From Gymnopus androsaceus JB14 (lineage: Eukaryota > Basidiomycota > Agaricomycetes > Agaricales > Omphalotaceae), in NCBI GenBank assembly GCA_009733575.1, contig ML769634.1:36668-100667 (forward strand): 64,000 bases of DNA, given 5' to 3'. The notes under the pieces were generated by a model. The model was not told the DNA's origin, did no database searches, and worked only from the letters and a program-made list of their open reading frames with translations. Made by a program: the position numbers and the translations under genes. How positions within the stretch are numbered: the stretch's first letter is position 1; every line of letters starts with the position of its first letter. Of this stretch, positions 22,260 through 34,122 are shown piece after piece.

Positions 22260-25200
22260 ATGGACTCCAGGCAGAACGCACGCTTTACGCGTTACGCCAA
22301 TGTCGCGGGTTCAATCATTCCGGCATACGCTACAGGCGTTTCTATGCTTATTCTTCTATTCCATCTCGCTCTAAGGTCATGGAACTCCCATTTCCTCAGA
22401 ACCATCCGTTCTCGAATTAATATCTTGGGCTCAGATGTCGAAACTGCTTCGGTGGGGCCTGGCCCAGGGGAACCAATGCACCATAGACCTGAGGCCAAGC
22501 CGAATCGAGCCATAATCGCGTTCAGCCTCGCTAGAGCCGTTATCTCGCTTTCCCTTTTGTGTCTCTCGCTCGCTTCAATCATCTTAGCTTCATTCAGCAC
22601 CAGAAGTAATGGTTTGGGCTCTGAATGGAACTTATCGGATTGGCAAAGTCGAGCCCGAGTCATGCTATGCATCAGTTCTGTAAGTCTCTTCGGTGTTTTT
22701 ATGAGTTATAGTTTGCTAATATCATTCATAAAGGTATATCTTTCCCTCCTCGCCTTATCACTACTTCCTTCATTCTTGCATCGGTCTACAAAAACCATAC
22801 TCGCTCGGCATCTTAACACCCTCTCGCTAATTGTTTTTGTTTGTTATGTGTATCGAGATATAGTGCCTCTAGGCGCTCTCACATTAACTCCCGTGGATTC
22901 CGAAGAGGCGGGATGGAGCATCTGGGTAGAGATAACCTTGATGGGATTACTGGGCATAGGAATTCCACTAGTTATTCCCAGGGACTATGTACCTCTTTAC
23001 GGAAAAGTGAGCATTCAAGTCGGCCAGCCATTGTATCCATTCATCCGTGTATTCAACGCCCGTTTCAGGATTCTGCATCCTCCTCCACGGCGTTCGTTCT
23101 CTCTCCGGAGTACAAACCCAATGCAGAACAAACTGCTTCCATTCTCTCCCTCGTCTCCTACTCCTTCCTGAATCCATTTGTAGTTGGAGCTGCTCAAAGT
23201 CAAGCACATCAGATACCGTTCCTATTCGAAAATCTTCCACCGTTGGCGGACTACGATTATGCAAGGAATTTGCGAGACCGAGCGTTTAGGGCGAGTTTTT
23301 TTTTCTGTTCACGGTAGCCACTGAATCTGAAATACAAGCAGTTCTTAGATCCCTACTACGCTTCCGGTACGCGATTATATCGGACTCATCTATTCATCTC
23401 CTTGGTGCGCATTTTCAAGAAGGAAGTTGCAATTATGGTGTTGATGACGCTGGTATACTGTGTGGCGGGATTCTCCACCCCGGTTGGTGTGAAAGCATTA
23501 CTTGGGTGGGCGTCATTTGGTTTGAGCGATTGACTAGAGCCGGCTCGAACCTTGATGTTTTACAGATACGTTGAAACTAAGGGTAAAGACGCTTTCATCC
23601 GTCCCTGGGTCTGGGTTGTATTCCTTTTCATCGGACCGACTATCAGCTCGATTGCTTATGAATGGTACATTTTCATTAGTGTGAGATGATATCCTCTTCT
23701 TCCACACATTTTTGAAAACTGAAGGTATGAATCTTAGATGCGCGCGATTGTAGGCGTTGAGAACGTCTTGACTCAGGTCATATTTGAGCACGCACTTCGT
23801 ATTCGGTTCAAAGGCGACACATCCTCTTCCTCACGAGGTCCCACAAATGAATCTCACCATCTAGTCGGTCGACTGAACAACCTAATCACTACTGATCTAC
23901 AAAACGTCATCTATTCCAAAGAATTCATTCGTTTTACTTTAGTTTTCCCTGTGCAAATTGGCTTCTGCATCTGGTTTCTCTATGGAATATTGGGTTGGAG
24001 GCATGCTTGCGATTACCTTTAGAAATTTACATTTGCACTGATTTTTTCGAATAGTGCCTTCGTTGGATTGGCGGTCATTATCATCCTCTTTCCTGTTCCA
24101 GGGTTCCTAGCAGGGATTGTTCAGCATGTTCAGCGTGATCGGATGCGAAAGACAGATGCAAGGGTACAGTCAATCACTGAAGGTATGCATAGATTACATT
24201 TATATTTACCAGATCTAATACCTGATAGTCCTCAACGTCATTCGAATGATTAAAATGTTTTCTTGGGAGAGAAAGATGTACGAGCGCGTAGCGGAGAAAA
24301 GGGAACAGGAGCTTGGGCAGGTCAAGAGGCTGCGGCTGCTCGGTATGCTTTCTGAGATCGCAAAGTGAGTAAATTATAATCGCATATAGCACCCATAATC
24401 CATGACATCGAGTAGCCATCTCATTCCGGTATTGACGATGCTCGCAACTTATGCTACACAGTGAGTCGCGATCCTTTGATCAGCTTCACGATGCTGATTC
24501 TCTCTAATCTTCTTAGTGTCAGAAATCATCCAATTCTCAATCTCCACGTCACTGACGCATCTCTAATAGACGCTTTTCATGAAAGAAGAATTGACTGCTT
24601 CAAAGGTGTTTAGTAGTATGGTCGTATTCGATAAATTTAGAAGGTTTGATCTTCTTCGCAAGTTTTCCGATTGGAATATTTAGAGCTCTATAGCCAACTT
24701 CAAGACCTCATGCTCCTGTTGCCCCAATTCGTCACGGGAAAGGTATCATTAGAACGGATTTCAGAGTTCTTGTGTGAGGTTTGCAATCAGACTGTCTACG
24801 CCTCTGCCTCGCTAATGTACTATGCAGACCGAGCTGCTTGACTCATGGAGCAATCTCCAAGTTTCGGATCCCAGCCTAGAAAACTCGCGTACAACATCAA
24901 ATTCATCACCTTCCCCGTATGCAGGAGCGATTGGATTTCGAGAAGCTACATTTACATGGTCCGCCGATGGTCCGGAGCTTGAAGCCCATCTATTCCGCCT
25001 CAAGATTGACGGCGAGCTCTTCTTCCACTCTGGAGTTATCAACATGATCGTCGGCCCTACAGGTGGTGGAAAAACCGCTGTTCTTATGGCGTTACTTTCG
25101 GAAATGCATTTCGTACCATCTAGTCCGGAGTCGTGGTATGGTCTCCCTCGTGCATCGGGAATAGCTTACGCCGCGCAGGAGTCTTGGGTGCAGAATGCGA

Positions 25201-26354
25201 CAATTCGGGCAAGTTCTTTTGCGTGCCAATGATATTCACTATCTTATACATTATCTGCTGTGCAGAATAACATCATTTTCGGCGCCCCGTTCGATGAAGA
25301 ACGATACAACAGTGTCGTATGCATAATTGGAGGTTATACATAAGATATTAAGCTGGTATATGCAGTTGGGCGCACTGGATCAGGCAAGGTGAGTTTCTGT
25401 ATCGAATGATAGTGCTTGTCTTCTCAAGTGGAACGTCCCTGATGCTTTCCCTCTTGCGGCTCATCAATACTAGCGGCAACGTATATTATGATGGTCTTTC
25501 AACCTCTTCAATAAATCTCGAAGATCTGAGGCGAAATATTACTATTATTCCTCAGATAGTAGGCGGTCTGTTTCTACGATTTAACTGTCAAGTTGAAATT
25601 GGTTTTTTAGCCGGAACTTCTCGGCGGCACGCTGCGAGAAAATCTTGACCCCTTCGATGAGTTTGATGATGGAATTTTGCATAGTGCATTGCAAGCTGCC
25701 GGACTTGCTTCGCTTCAAGAAACAATGGACGGGGAAGAGGGTTATAAAATCACTTTGGACAGCGCCATTAATTCTACAGGCAACAATTTGTCAGTTGGTC
25801 AAAGGCAAATCATTGCACTTGCTAGAGCATTGGTACGGGGAAATAAGCTTTTCATTCTGGATGAAGGTGAGTGAGTCTAGCATGGGTCGTATAATGAGCT
25901 GAGCATTATTTCTGTACTTAGCTACTTCCGCAGTTGGTATGCGGGACATATGAATGATGTTCAACATCACGCTAAAGATTGTCTTCAGATTACAAAACAG
26001 ATTCAATAATCCAATCCTCGCTTCGTCAAGGACTTCCAGGTGATATTACTCTGATCACCGTCGCTCATCGCCTTCGAACTGTCATGGACGCGGATAGAAT
26101 TGTGGGTCTTTTCTTCCTCCGTATCCTACAATCAAGTAATTGTTCCCTAAAAGATGGTTCTCGAGGCTGGTAGCATTGCGTGTCTTGCTCCTCCTACCGT
26201 TCATGTTTTGTCGCTGATGTTAAGTTAGGTTGAATTCGACCGTCCCGCGGTATTACTGGAGCGGGAAAAGAGTCTACTAAAGGCTCTCGTCGACGATTCT
26301 ATGGATAAGGAAGATATTTATGCAATTGCCCGAGATTATCTTGTCGCATGTTAG
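22260..26354 (+). pseudogene. ABCC (MRP-type) transporter with internal deletion
   Basis: The start is at 22260. About twenty short exons give an N-terminal membrane region, the first transmembrane domain (VRIFKKEVAIMVLMTLVY, LINNL-like region GRLNNLITTDLQNV, then FSWERKMYERV) and the first half of nucleotide-binding domain 1: Walker A GPTGGGKT at about 25055 and Q-loop region YAAQESWVQNATIR. After NNIIFGAPFDEERYNSV (about 25265-25318) the sequence jumps within about 50 bases to Walker-A-like GRTGSGK of the second domain, then ITIIPQ, SVGQRQIIALARALV, LFILDE and VAHRLRTVMDADRI, ending DYLVAC. The signature and Walker B parts of domain 1 and the whole second transmembrane domain are absent. 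The second Walker A also lacks the usual Ser/Thr directly after Lys. It is probably non-functional. Full-length relatives have roughly 1400-1500 residues. Confidence 0.7.
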
Positions 26355-26602
26355 TGGTATGGCTGCCTGATGCAATGGTAGTTGAACCAGAAGGTCGTGT
26401 CTCTCCAGAAGTTGTTTTTTCTCTCATAACGTACTCATACAGTGTTTCTGACTTTTGATACACGTACAAACGAAGCTTGTAGATTTCAAGGCGAGGGCTG
26501 ATATATAGACTGGCATCGCATGACCACGAAGTGACTTTCATCGAGCGCACAATGTCATTCAGAAGTGTTTTTGCAGTACGATGTGATACTACTTGATGTT
26601 AT

Positions 26603-29600
26603 TCAAAGGTTATTCGCTTTCTTCTCTTCCTCTTCAGCTTCGGCTTGTGCACGCTCTACTAAATCCTGATAATGAGTGACGCGTTCTTGCGGCTCTCTCC
26701 ATGGGACACCCAGCATTTCAAAAATTTGCTCTTCAGTGTCGGAAGCGATGAGATTTCCTATAAACAAGCATGAGAAAAAGTGGTGCAAGTGAAACCATAA
26801 CGAACCTGCACTTAATTTCTTTTTACGGTCACTAGGATCACGTATAACACCCTCGTAGAGTCCTCTCTGGTTGAGGGAGAAGCCCTTCTTATTAGCAAGC
26901 AATCGCATTGAGCGATTGAACTAGAAGTCAAGAAAAGATTAGTAAATATCACAGCTGAGCGGGGAGTCAAGTACTGACATAATCGTCTCCCTGGAACCAA
27001 AAGATTACACATTATCAGAGAAAGAAATTCGAAAACGCAGTACGACAAACCGTGTAGTACAAGAGCGCGCCACCCTTGGAGCTCCAAGGGACGGTAAGAA
27101 AATCTATGCGTCTACGCCGAGCACCTTCAACGTTTGGAAGACGACAAAGTCCATGGTAAACAGCTTCGAGGGGGTTTTCTTCAGTTTTGTTCCCATTGGG
27201 CAGTGCAAGGTCTTCCGTGAGAATACCTGCGGCGTGCAGCTTCGCAAGGAGAACCGGAAGTACACCTGATAGAAATAGACTATCAGTCTAGCACCGTGAA
27301 AGGTGTCGCGAGATGCATCACCTTCATGGGTGCGTCCATCATTGGGACAGCGAGTAATCAAAATATCGATATCGCCACAAGTAGCCTTTCCCCTAATTAT
27401 CCTCGGATGAGCACAATGTCATCCCTGAGAACAATAAGAAGCACGTTACCTGCGATAACTACCCATAATCTCAATGTAGAGTTTCGGGTCGATGCGAAGA
27501 GCTGTAAATATGATTCAGTACATGGCTATCTTAGAGGAAAAGGTTCGTGACGGATACCAATAGGCTTGATCAAACCAAAAATCGCCTTGGCCTCTTCACG
27601 AGGCATACGTAACTTGAGGTCTGGAAAAGACCGTTCAGCCACTATCGTCGATGAATTGAAAGACTCGGAGCACTTACCGTCATAGAACTTTATGCCGAGC
27701 TTCTGGTTTTCGCTCAACTTAATTCCTCCTTTGCCGTTTAGTAGGTCATTGAGAGTGCGACACCCGTTCTGGTACCACTTGAGAGCCGTTTGCTGACCTA
27801 AAGGGATGTATGAAGCGGATATTAGCTGAGCGTGAAGAAGGGACGCACCAACACCATAGATTTGGGTGAAAACAGTGGCAACCTGAACAGCTTCTGTTCT
27901 TTCGTAGTAAATTCGCTGTAGGTCTCCCGTCTCAATTATTTCCATAACCTAGAGTAATTTTAACCACTGTTGGTGCGGCGATTATATGACCCACTTTATG
28001 CGCAGTCTTCTCACCGACGCCTTCAATTTCGAGGGCTTCAGCGAATGAAGTTATTCTTTTCGGATGTTGGCGGATAGCTGGGATACCTAAATTCACCATA
28101 CATATCAGCACTCGGATTCCCATAATACTACTACGGGCTTACTTTTACGGTAACTGAATGCTCTCCAGTGATCATCTTCGCCAGGTTTCGCTGCATGATT
28201 CGTTTGAAGTTCTTCGAGCTACACGCAAGTATGAGGATGAAATCCTGGTGAAAGATACAAGGCCAAACCTTCTCAACAATGTCTTGATTCGGACAGGGGT
28301 CTGAATGATTCATGTCCGGTTGTTTACAGAGCCAGCCCTACATAGCTTCATTAATTCCCGTCCCACGACCATCTGTAGAAAAAGAGGAGATCACCCTTTT
28401 CTTCTTCTTAACAGGCTGATCATCGACTACATCTTCAGCGTCAGTCTCTGAATCGTATTCATTCAAGTGCTGTAAAATGAAGTGAGCTTGAGGCTCCGAG
28501 CATCCAGAACGTCTTAACATACAGTTCCGCCCTTGTAAAACTCTTCCAAAGGATCAACGACTTCTTTGTTCACAGCAGGCGCCTCAGATTGGAAGTGTAA
28601 AGGTAGCCTGGAAGAAGCTGTCTTGGCCACTTTCGTTCGACGTTGCTGCGGCGCAGGACAGTGAGGAGGCACGGGAACGTCGGTTGATTGATCAGGCTGG
28701 ATATTGTTGGTAGAAAAGTCCCTATAGAAGTATTTTAATAGCTGGTAGATACGAAAAATAAAACTATGAAAGACGTACGAGATATGACTGAAATCCACAC
28801 TAGAATCTAGCTTCGGCGGGCGTTGCCGAGCTTGAAGGCTTGAACTTGCCGACGTTGGGGGAAGTCGATCCGAGAATACCCCATAATTGAAAAGTTCTAC
28901 CTGCCTGATTTCGGTATTCCCAGACGGATTCCATTCCATCATTTTAACCACCCAAGCCCACTCAATAATGGGTATGTGCTTCTGGTATTTGGGACAGCTT
29001 CATCTACTCCAACAGCTCGAAGAAAGACTGATTTGTTAATCTTTCGCTCGGTCAGAATATGCGTTACTTTGGAGGAGTCATATTTGGGAATCACACGACC
29101 ACCGTGTAGAAGGATCTGAAGACTGCATGAGAAAAGGGTTTCAAGCTGAGAGGACTGGGATTTACCTTATTGATTCTTGTCCGGGTCGAGCCGCTCGCCA
29201 TTTTCGAGTTAAAGTCAAAGCCAAAGTGAAAAAACGTGAAGCCTTTAAGGAATTGAACTTGCGTTATCGTTTTCTTCCCTTCAGCTCGCAGCATCAGCTC
29301 GCTTGCGCTGTACGGTATACACGAAAACAGACAATTTCTCGGGGGAAGGATCTTTCGCCTTTCCTTTTCCTTTTCCTTTTGCTGTCGTAGAAAATTTCGT
29401 CGCTAGCTTTGGAGCGGCAACGATAGAAGAGGAGCCCGCGGCTTTCCCTTTCCCTTTCGCTGTGGTAGACAGTTTCTTCACAGCTACAGCGATAGAAGAG
29501 GAGCTCGTTGTTGTAGATGGCTCCTTCACCAGCTTTGGAGCTGCGGCAGATGCGGAGCCAATAGTAGATTTACGGGGCTTAGATTGAGCCATGGAGACCG

Positions 29601-30506
29601 GGGAGGGAGCATTGGAAGAGGAAGGAGAAGAGGTCGAAAAATCATCAATGATTCGACGTTTCGTTGGCAGGATCAGCGCGAGGCTGCTGAAGTTGAAAGA
29701 CGGGAATAGGTTTCCTGATAGTTTTTCTGTTCGCAGCATGTTTCGCTTCGACATGAACAGACTTTTTCTGTTCAGTATTTTTCGGTGCAACGACAATAAA
29801 AATATTACTCGTGTCATCGATGGGCGACGATCGAACCATAGAGCTATCGGAGACGGTCAATGGGGGTGTCGATTTGGCCTTGAGAAAAGGCTCTTCGTCA
29901 TCGTCATCGATAATTATCGTCTCTTGGGAGGCTTGGGAGGCTAAAGATTCTGGGGTCTTCTGCTTCTTGTGAAGAGCCCCAGAGCGGGCATGTGGCGTTA
30001 CATCACCTGTTGTAGCATCTTCATCGATGTGGTAGCTTTTGTGAGAAAAGGTCTCGTGAGTCAATATTTGTGCATTCACATTACAATAACGACGAACCTA
30101 GTGCTTTGAGCGTCAAGCTCCACAGAAGGTAAATTAGGCGCTATTTTGGATCGTTTAATTCGCGGGGAAGAAGGCAAGGGGATCGATCTGGTAGTTTTAC
30201 GCTTCAAACAACTGTAACAGCACTGTTGAGCAAGGCGAGCTGCCGAAAAGAAAATATGAAACCTTGTAGCCGGTGTTGATGTGTACTGAACGTTATCGAA
30301 TTCAGTCAAATCAATCATGTCAACATCCTCCTTTTCGTTGAGCCTAGAGTAGCGAAATGAGTTGCAGAAGAAATCGGACTGAAGGCTGGTACGCACAGCT
30401 TATTTCCGGTCATTCGTGCAACATAACGCTCATCTCTATCATCGTCTGAGAGATTCATAAGTTCTTTTTGTTGCTTGAAGAACTCTTTGGCATTGAATGA
30501 AGACAT
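26603..30506 (-). CDS. Family X DNA polymerase with BRCT domain (Pol lambda/Pol IV-like)
   Basis: Many short exons run from the ATG at 30506 to the stop at 26603. Order of parts: N-terminus MSSFNAKEFFKQQKELM; a Ser/Lys-rich linker with repeated TTAKGKGKA motifs (about 30080-29290); a BRCT domain (FLKGFTFFHFGFDF, then YDSSKVTHIL, about 29260-28950); a second linker with KKKKRV; an 8-kDa-like region with GIPAIRQHPKRITS and the helix-hairpin-helix ALEIEGVGEKTAHKV; a second hairpin TQIYGVGAS; palm residues GDIDILIT (two catalytic Asp) and RRRIDFLTVP (third Asp); and the C-terminal thumb DPSDRKKKLSAG and SDTEEQIFEMLGVPW. The family fills short gaps in base excision repair and non-homologous end joining in the nucleus. 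Exon borders were not all fixed. It is divergent from the methyltransferase gene on the right. Confidence 0.85.
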
Positions 30507-31040
30507 TGGATCAATCGAAGCTAGTTAGGGAGAGTATGTGGGCTGATTATGCGCGGAGCTCTAAATCGTGGTATTGAGTCAAGATGAATGCGTGACTTTA
30601 GAAGCGCGTGGGATTACGCCATTGTCCTAAAAAGGAAACCCAATTCGAGCAGCTTCACGGAGTTTAGAACTTGCTTTGTACCTTCATTACGACAGGGGTG
30701 AATTCCTTGATCACGCAGCTTGCTGCGCCGTGCGTTCGTCTCTCATATCCTCTACAATAATCTATTTTCTTTTTGGAGTTTACTGCACAAAGTCTCGAGT
30801 AGGTTTTTGATCGGTAGCTGGAATGAATTCTTTACCGAGTATGTTTCGAAACAAAACTTACCCTGCTGCAGTTAAATTTCCGCGTTCTTTTCCGCCTTCC
30901 AGGCCGTTAACAGCGCTCGTGTGGTCTCTTTTTGCTGGAGTATAGGTCTACCAATCCGTATAAAATGAGTGGCTCGAAAGAAGTCTGTTTTTTCAACAAC
31001 CTCCTCTCCTACCAGCCTCTCAAAACCACTCACTTATACA
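30507..31040. other. Divergent promoter region
   Basis: This lies between the polymerase (minus) and methyltransferase (plus) genes. Apart from the TATAAAA at 30959 and a short hairpin GCAGCTTGCTGC near 30717, nothing was recognised. Confidence 0.45.
30959..30965 (+). promoter_or_regulatory. Probable TATA box of the methyltransferase gene
   Basis: TATAAAA lies 76 bases before the chosen ATG at 31041, in the divergent intergenic region. Inferred from position only. Confidence 0.45.
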
Positions 31041-32209
31041 ATGTCTTTTGAATACTCGGAGCTCGAAGAAGTCACTGATTATGCGAGCCACTTCACTACT
31101 CGCGGCGGTCGATTATACCCAAGTAGGACTATAACTTCACCATACCCGCTCCCGGTCGATACACCTGAGAACGAGGTAGGCACCCCGGGCTCCTCCGTTA
31201 CAGTAAAGATGCTAAAATTCTTCCAGCGACACCAATTTCAACATAGATCTTTGGCTTATGTCGTCGGAGAAAACTATACAGGTCCAGTCACCGAGATTCT
31301 GGCCCGTCAGGAAGCGGCGGGGAAAGTTGTCATTGACTTGGGATGCGGAACTGGAGAATGGTACCTATAGCACTACAATCACGATATTCACTTTACTCAC
31401 GGAGTCTGCGTTCTCTAGGGTATTGGAAATGGCTAATGAGTTCCCCCATGTCTCTTTCTTTGGGCTGGAAATCGGTCAGTGATTCTTAAAAGTGGATTCG
31501 GACTTCAATAAAATTACGTTCCTTCTGCAGTTCCCATAATGCACAACATGGACCTTCCGGAGAACGTCCAGTTCGAGATCCACGATATCGGTGAAAGGAC
31601 AAGATGGCCAGATGCCAGTGTGGATATTGTCCATGCACGATCTATTTTCATGGCAGTAAGTCGTCATTTTTCCATTGTATTTTCCACTGACGACCAATAT
31701 TTCTCAAGGTACGAGACTATTCTGCCATCATCCATGAGGCAGCTAGGATTCTCAAACCCGGAGGGCTGTTCCTATCGGGAGAATGGAAGTACTCACCTTC
31801 CTTCCATCCTGGTGCTCCCGGTGCTGCAAATCCCAGCGAAGATGTTCCCGGACTAGATCGCTTTTACCGAGCGCTAAACGACGCTTTGACCGCCCGAGGA
31901 ATTGATGTAACAGTGCCGTCCACGGTAGGGCAACGGATAGTCAACTCCGGCGCGTTTACCGAGGTCCAAAGCGGCAGAATCCCTATTCCACTCGGAGGTT
32001 GGAAGCGGGATGATGCCAACTATCATAGGATGGGGATAAGCAATAGGGATCATTTACTAAGATTCATAAAAACCGTTCGGCCAATTCTCGCGGCTTCAGG
32101 AGTGAGTCGAAGCGACATGATGCACATTCAAGGACAATGTTTTTCGGAATTGGGAGGTGTTTCAGGTCTTATTTCCGAATACTTGCTAGCATACGGTCGC
32201 AAGGTTTAG
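31041..32209 (+). CDS. Class I SAM-dependent methyltransferase (333 aa)
   Basis: Four exons, 31041-31360, 31419-31474, 31531-31655 and 31709-32209, sum to 1002 bases (334 codons). Motif I VIDLGCGTGEW binds S-adenosylmethionine. It is followed by FFGLEI (motif II acidic region), RWPDASVDIVHAR (motif IV) and ARILKPGGLFLSGEW (motif VI). This is the common TAM-type small-molecule methyltransferase fold of fungi, often in secondary metabolism, but the substrate is unknown. The ATG at 31041 was preferred over 30969 because the upstream extension is low-complexity and lies just after the TATA box. Confidence 0.8.
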
Positions 32210-32229
32210 ATTTTTACCGTACTACGTAT

Positions 32230-32395
32230 AGTGATGTGCCGGCTCGGCCTGAAAGCCGTGAGCCGGGCCGAGCCAAGCCAAGCCAGGCCGTCAAAAGCCG
32301 GCCCTGACCTTTGGCCTGAGACGGCTTTTGGCCGGCTTCAGATTTTTCAAGCCCTGAGCCGGGCTTCAGGCCGGGCTTTTCAGCTATTTTTCGCA
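32230..32395. repeat. GC-rich GGCCGAGCC-type low-complexity repeat
   Basis: The sequence is built from permutations of GCCGGGC, GAGCC and AAGCC on both strands (for example GAGCCGGGCCGAGCC and GCCGGGCTTCAGGCCGGGC). It can therefore fold on itself. It begins about 20 bases after the methyltransferase stop and is far richer in GC than its surroundings. Confidence 0.6.
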
Positions 32396-32540
32396 GGTAT
32401 TTAATGTCATTTTTTGTGAAATTTCCCAGCCTATTTGTACAGTCTACGTACACCTTTCTGCTTTTTTTTTGCTAGTTTTTCTCTACAGTAGATATAGGAC
32501 AGTGTATCGGCATATTAGAGCATCTCGATGTTACCATTGA

Positions 32541-32593
32541 GCCTCTATCGTAGTCTCAACTCACTGAGAGGGAGTCGAGACTACAATAGAGGC
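32541..32593. repeat. Short inverted repeat (hairpin)
   Basis: GCCTCTATCGTAGTCTCAAC (from 32541) pairs with the complementary stretch ending at 32593 with few mismatches and a loop of about 9 bases. It sits upstream of QCR2. It could be a small MITE remnant. Confidence 0.55.
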
Positions 32594-32691
32594 CGCTAAG
32601 TCGCGCATGAAATTAGCGCCTGCTTAGGTAAGTGCCGCAACCACTTCCGGATTCATCCGGAGTTTGCCTTCCAATTCTCTACTTTCTCTCC

Positions 32692-34122
32692 ATGCTTGCA
32701 GCGAGGGCGTCGTCCCAAACAGTTCAGCGCGTAGCGCGTAACTTCGCCACTGTTGTTGACAGTGCTGGTGTCAAAGTCGCTGCGGTAGACAATAACCAAC
32801 CCACATCTTCTGTTACATTTCTCGTGAAAGCTGGCAGCCGATTCAAGCCTAAGGCTGGAGTTGCTCATGGCTTGAAAAACTTTGCTTTCAAGGTGAAAAT
32901 ATTGCTATAATATGTGATGAGATGCTCATATTGGCTTTGCAGAGTACTGATAAGAGAACAGCCATTGGGATTGTCCGAGAGAGCGAAATTTACGGCGGTG
33001 TTTTGTCTGCAAGTTTGTCTCAAGAGCACCTTGCTCTCACTGCCGAATTGTTGAGAGGCAACGAGTGCGTACTAGCTCTACAATTTAAAGAATTAACTGA
33101 ATAAACTATATGCTTAGAGAATATTTCGTGGACGTCCTTACTTCCTTCGTTACTTCCGGCAGATATACTCGCCATGAATTCTCCGAATACGTTGCCCCCG
33201 TTGTTGAAAGTGAAATTGAAGCAACGAAATTCAACCCAGGTTTCCAAGCTGTCGAGGCTGCCCATGCGCTCGCTTTCCATAACGGCCTGGGTTCATCCCT
33301 AATGGCTCCCCCTCATAGTTCCATTACCCACGACGATATCAAGTCTTTCGCCCAGTCTGCGTTCACCAAAGACAACATTGCCGTTCTTGGTACTGGAATT
33401 GACCAAGCTACCCTCTCCAGATTGGTCGAAAAGTCCCTCAGCAAGATTTCCACTGCTTCGCAGCTCTCATCGTCTGCGTCTTCCTATTTCGGCGGGGAGA
33501 CGCGTTTGCAGGCACATGGTGGTCCGCAGACCGTGTTTATTGGATTTGGTTCTGCTGGCGCACCTTCTCCTGAGCTTGCGGCTCTTTCCGCTTACCTCTC
33601 GCCTGCTCCTTCCGTCAAATGGTCGCAGGGCACTTCGCCCATCGCTACTGCCATTCCTGAAGGCACTACGGTCGAGGTTGTGCACTTGCCCTACTCGGAC
33701 GCTTCGCTCTTTGGTCTTCTCGTCCAGGGTCCCACCGGTGCCACCGTGAAGGAAGCTGGAATAGCTGCTGTCCAGGCGCTGAAAACCGCTGCGAGTGGAT
33801 TGAAGGCAGAGGATTTGAAGAAGGCTGTTGCCAAGGCTAAATTCGCTGCTGCGTCTGCTGTTGACAGTCGGGAGGGTTTGGTGTCTGTTTTGGGATCAAA
33901 AGTACTTACCGGGGGCGAGTCTTCCCTGGACTCTGCTCTCGCGTCCCTCGACAAGGTATCGGAAAGTGGCTTCACCAAGGTATGCTTTAATAACCATGTT
34001 TATTGTAATTGCCCCCTTAAATTCCTTATTAGACCACCTCCGCTCTTGTCAAAGCAAAACCCGTCTTCGTTGCTGTGGGTGATGTAGCTACTCTTCCATA
34101 CATCAACGACCTGGGACTTTGA
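32692..34122 (+). CDS. QCR2: Ubiquinol-cytochrome c reductase core protein 2 (complex III)
   Basis: Four exons, 32692-32892, 32943-33064, 33118-33979 and 34033-34122, sum to 1275 bases (424 aa and stop). The N-terminus MLAARASSQTVQRVARNFAT is a typical mitochondrial presequence. The M16 peptidase-like fold of complex III core proteins is visible: VKAGSRFKPKAGVAHGLKNF, GILREN-like VRESEIYGGVLSA, HEFSEYVAPVV, AAHALAFHNGLG, then the second half with GGETRLQ and REGLVSVLGSKVLTGG. The zinc-binding HXXEH of active processing peptidases is absent, as expected for core 2. The role is structural assembly of the bc1 complex in the inner membrane. All phases are intact. Confidence 0.9.
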
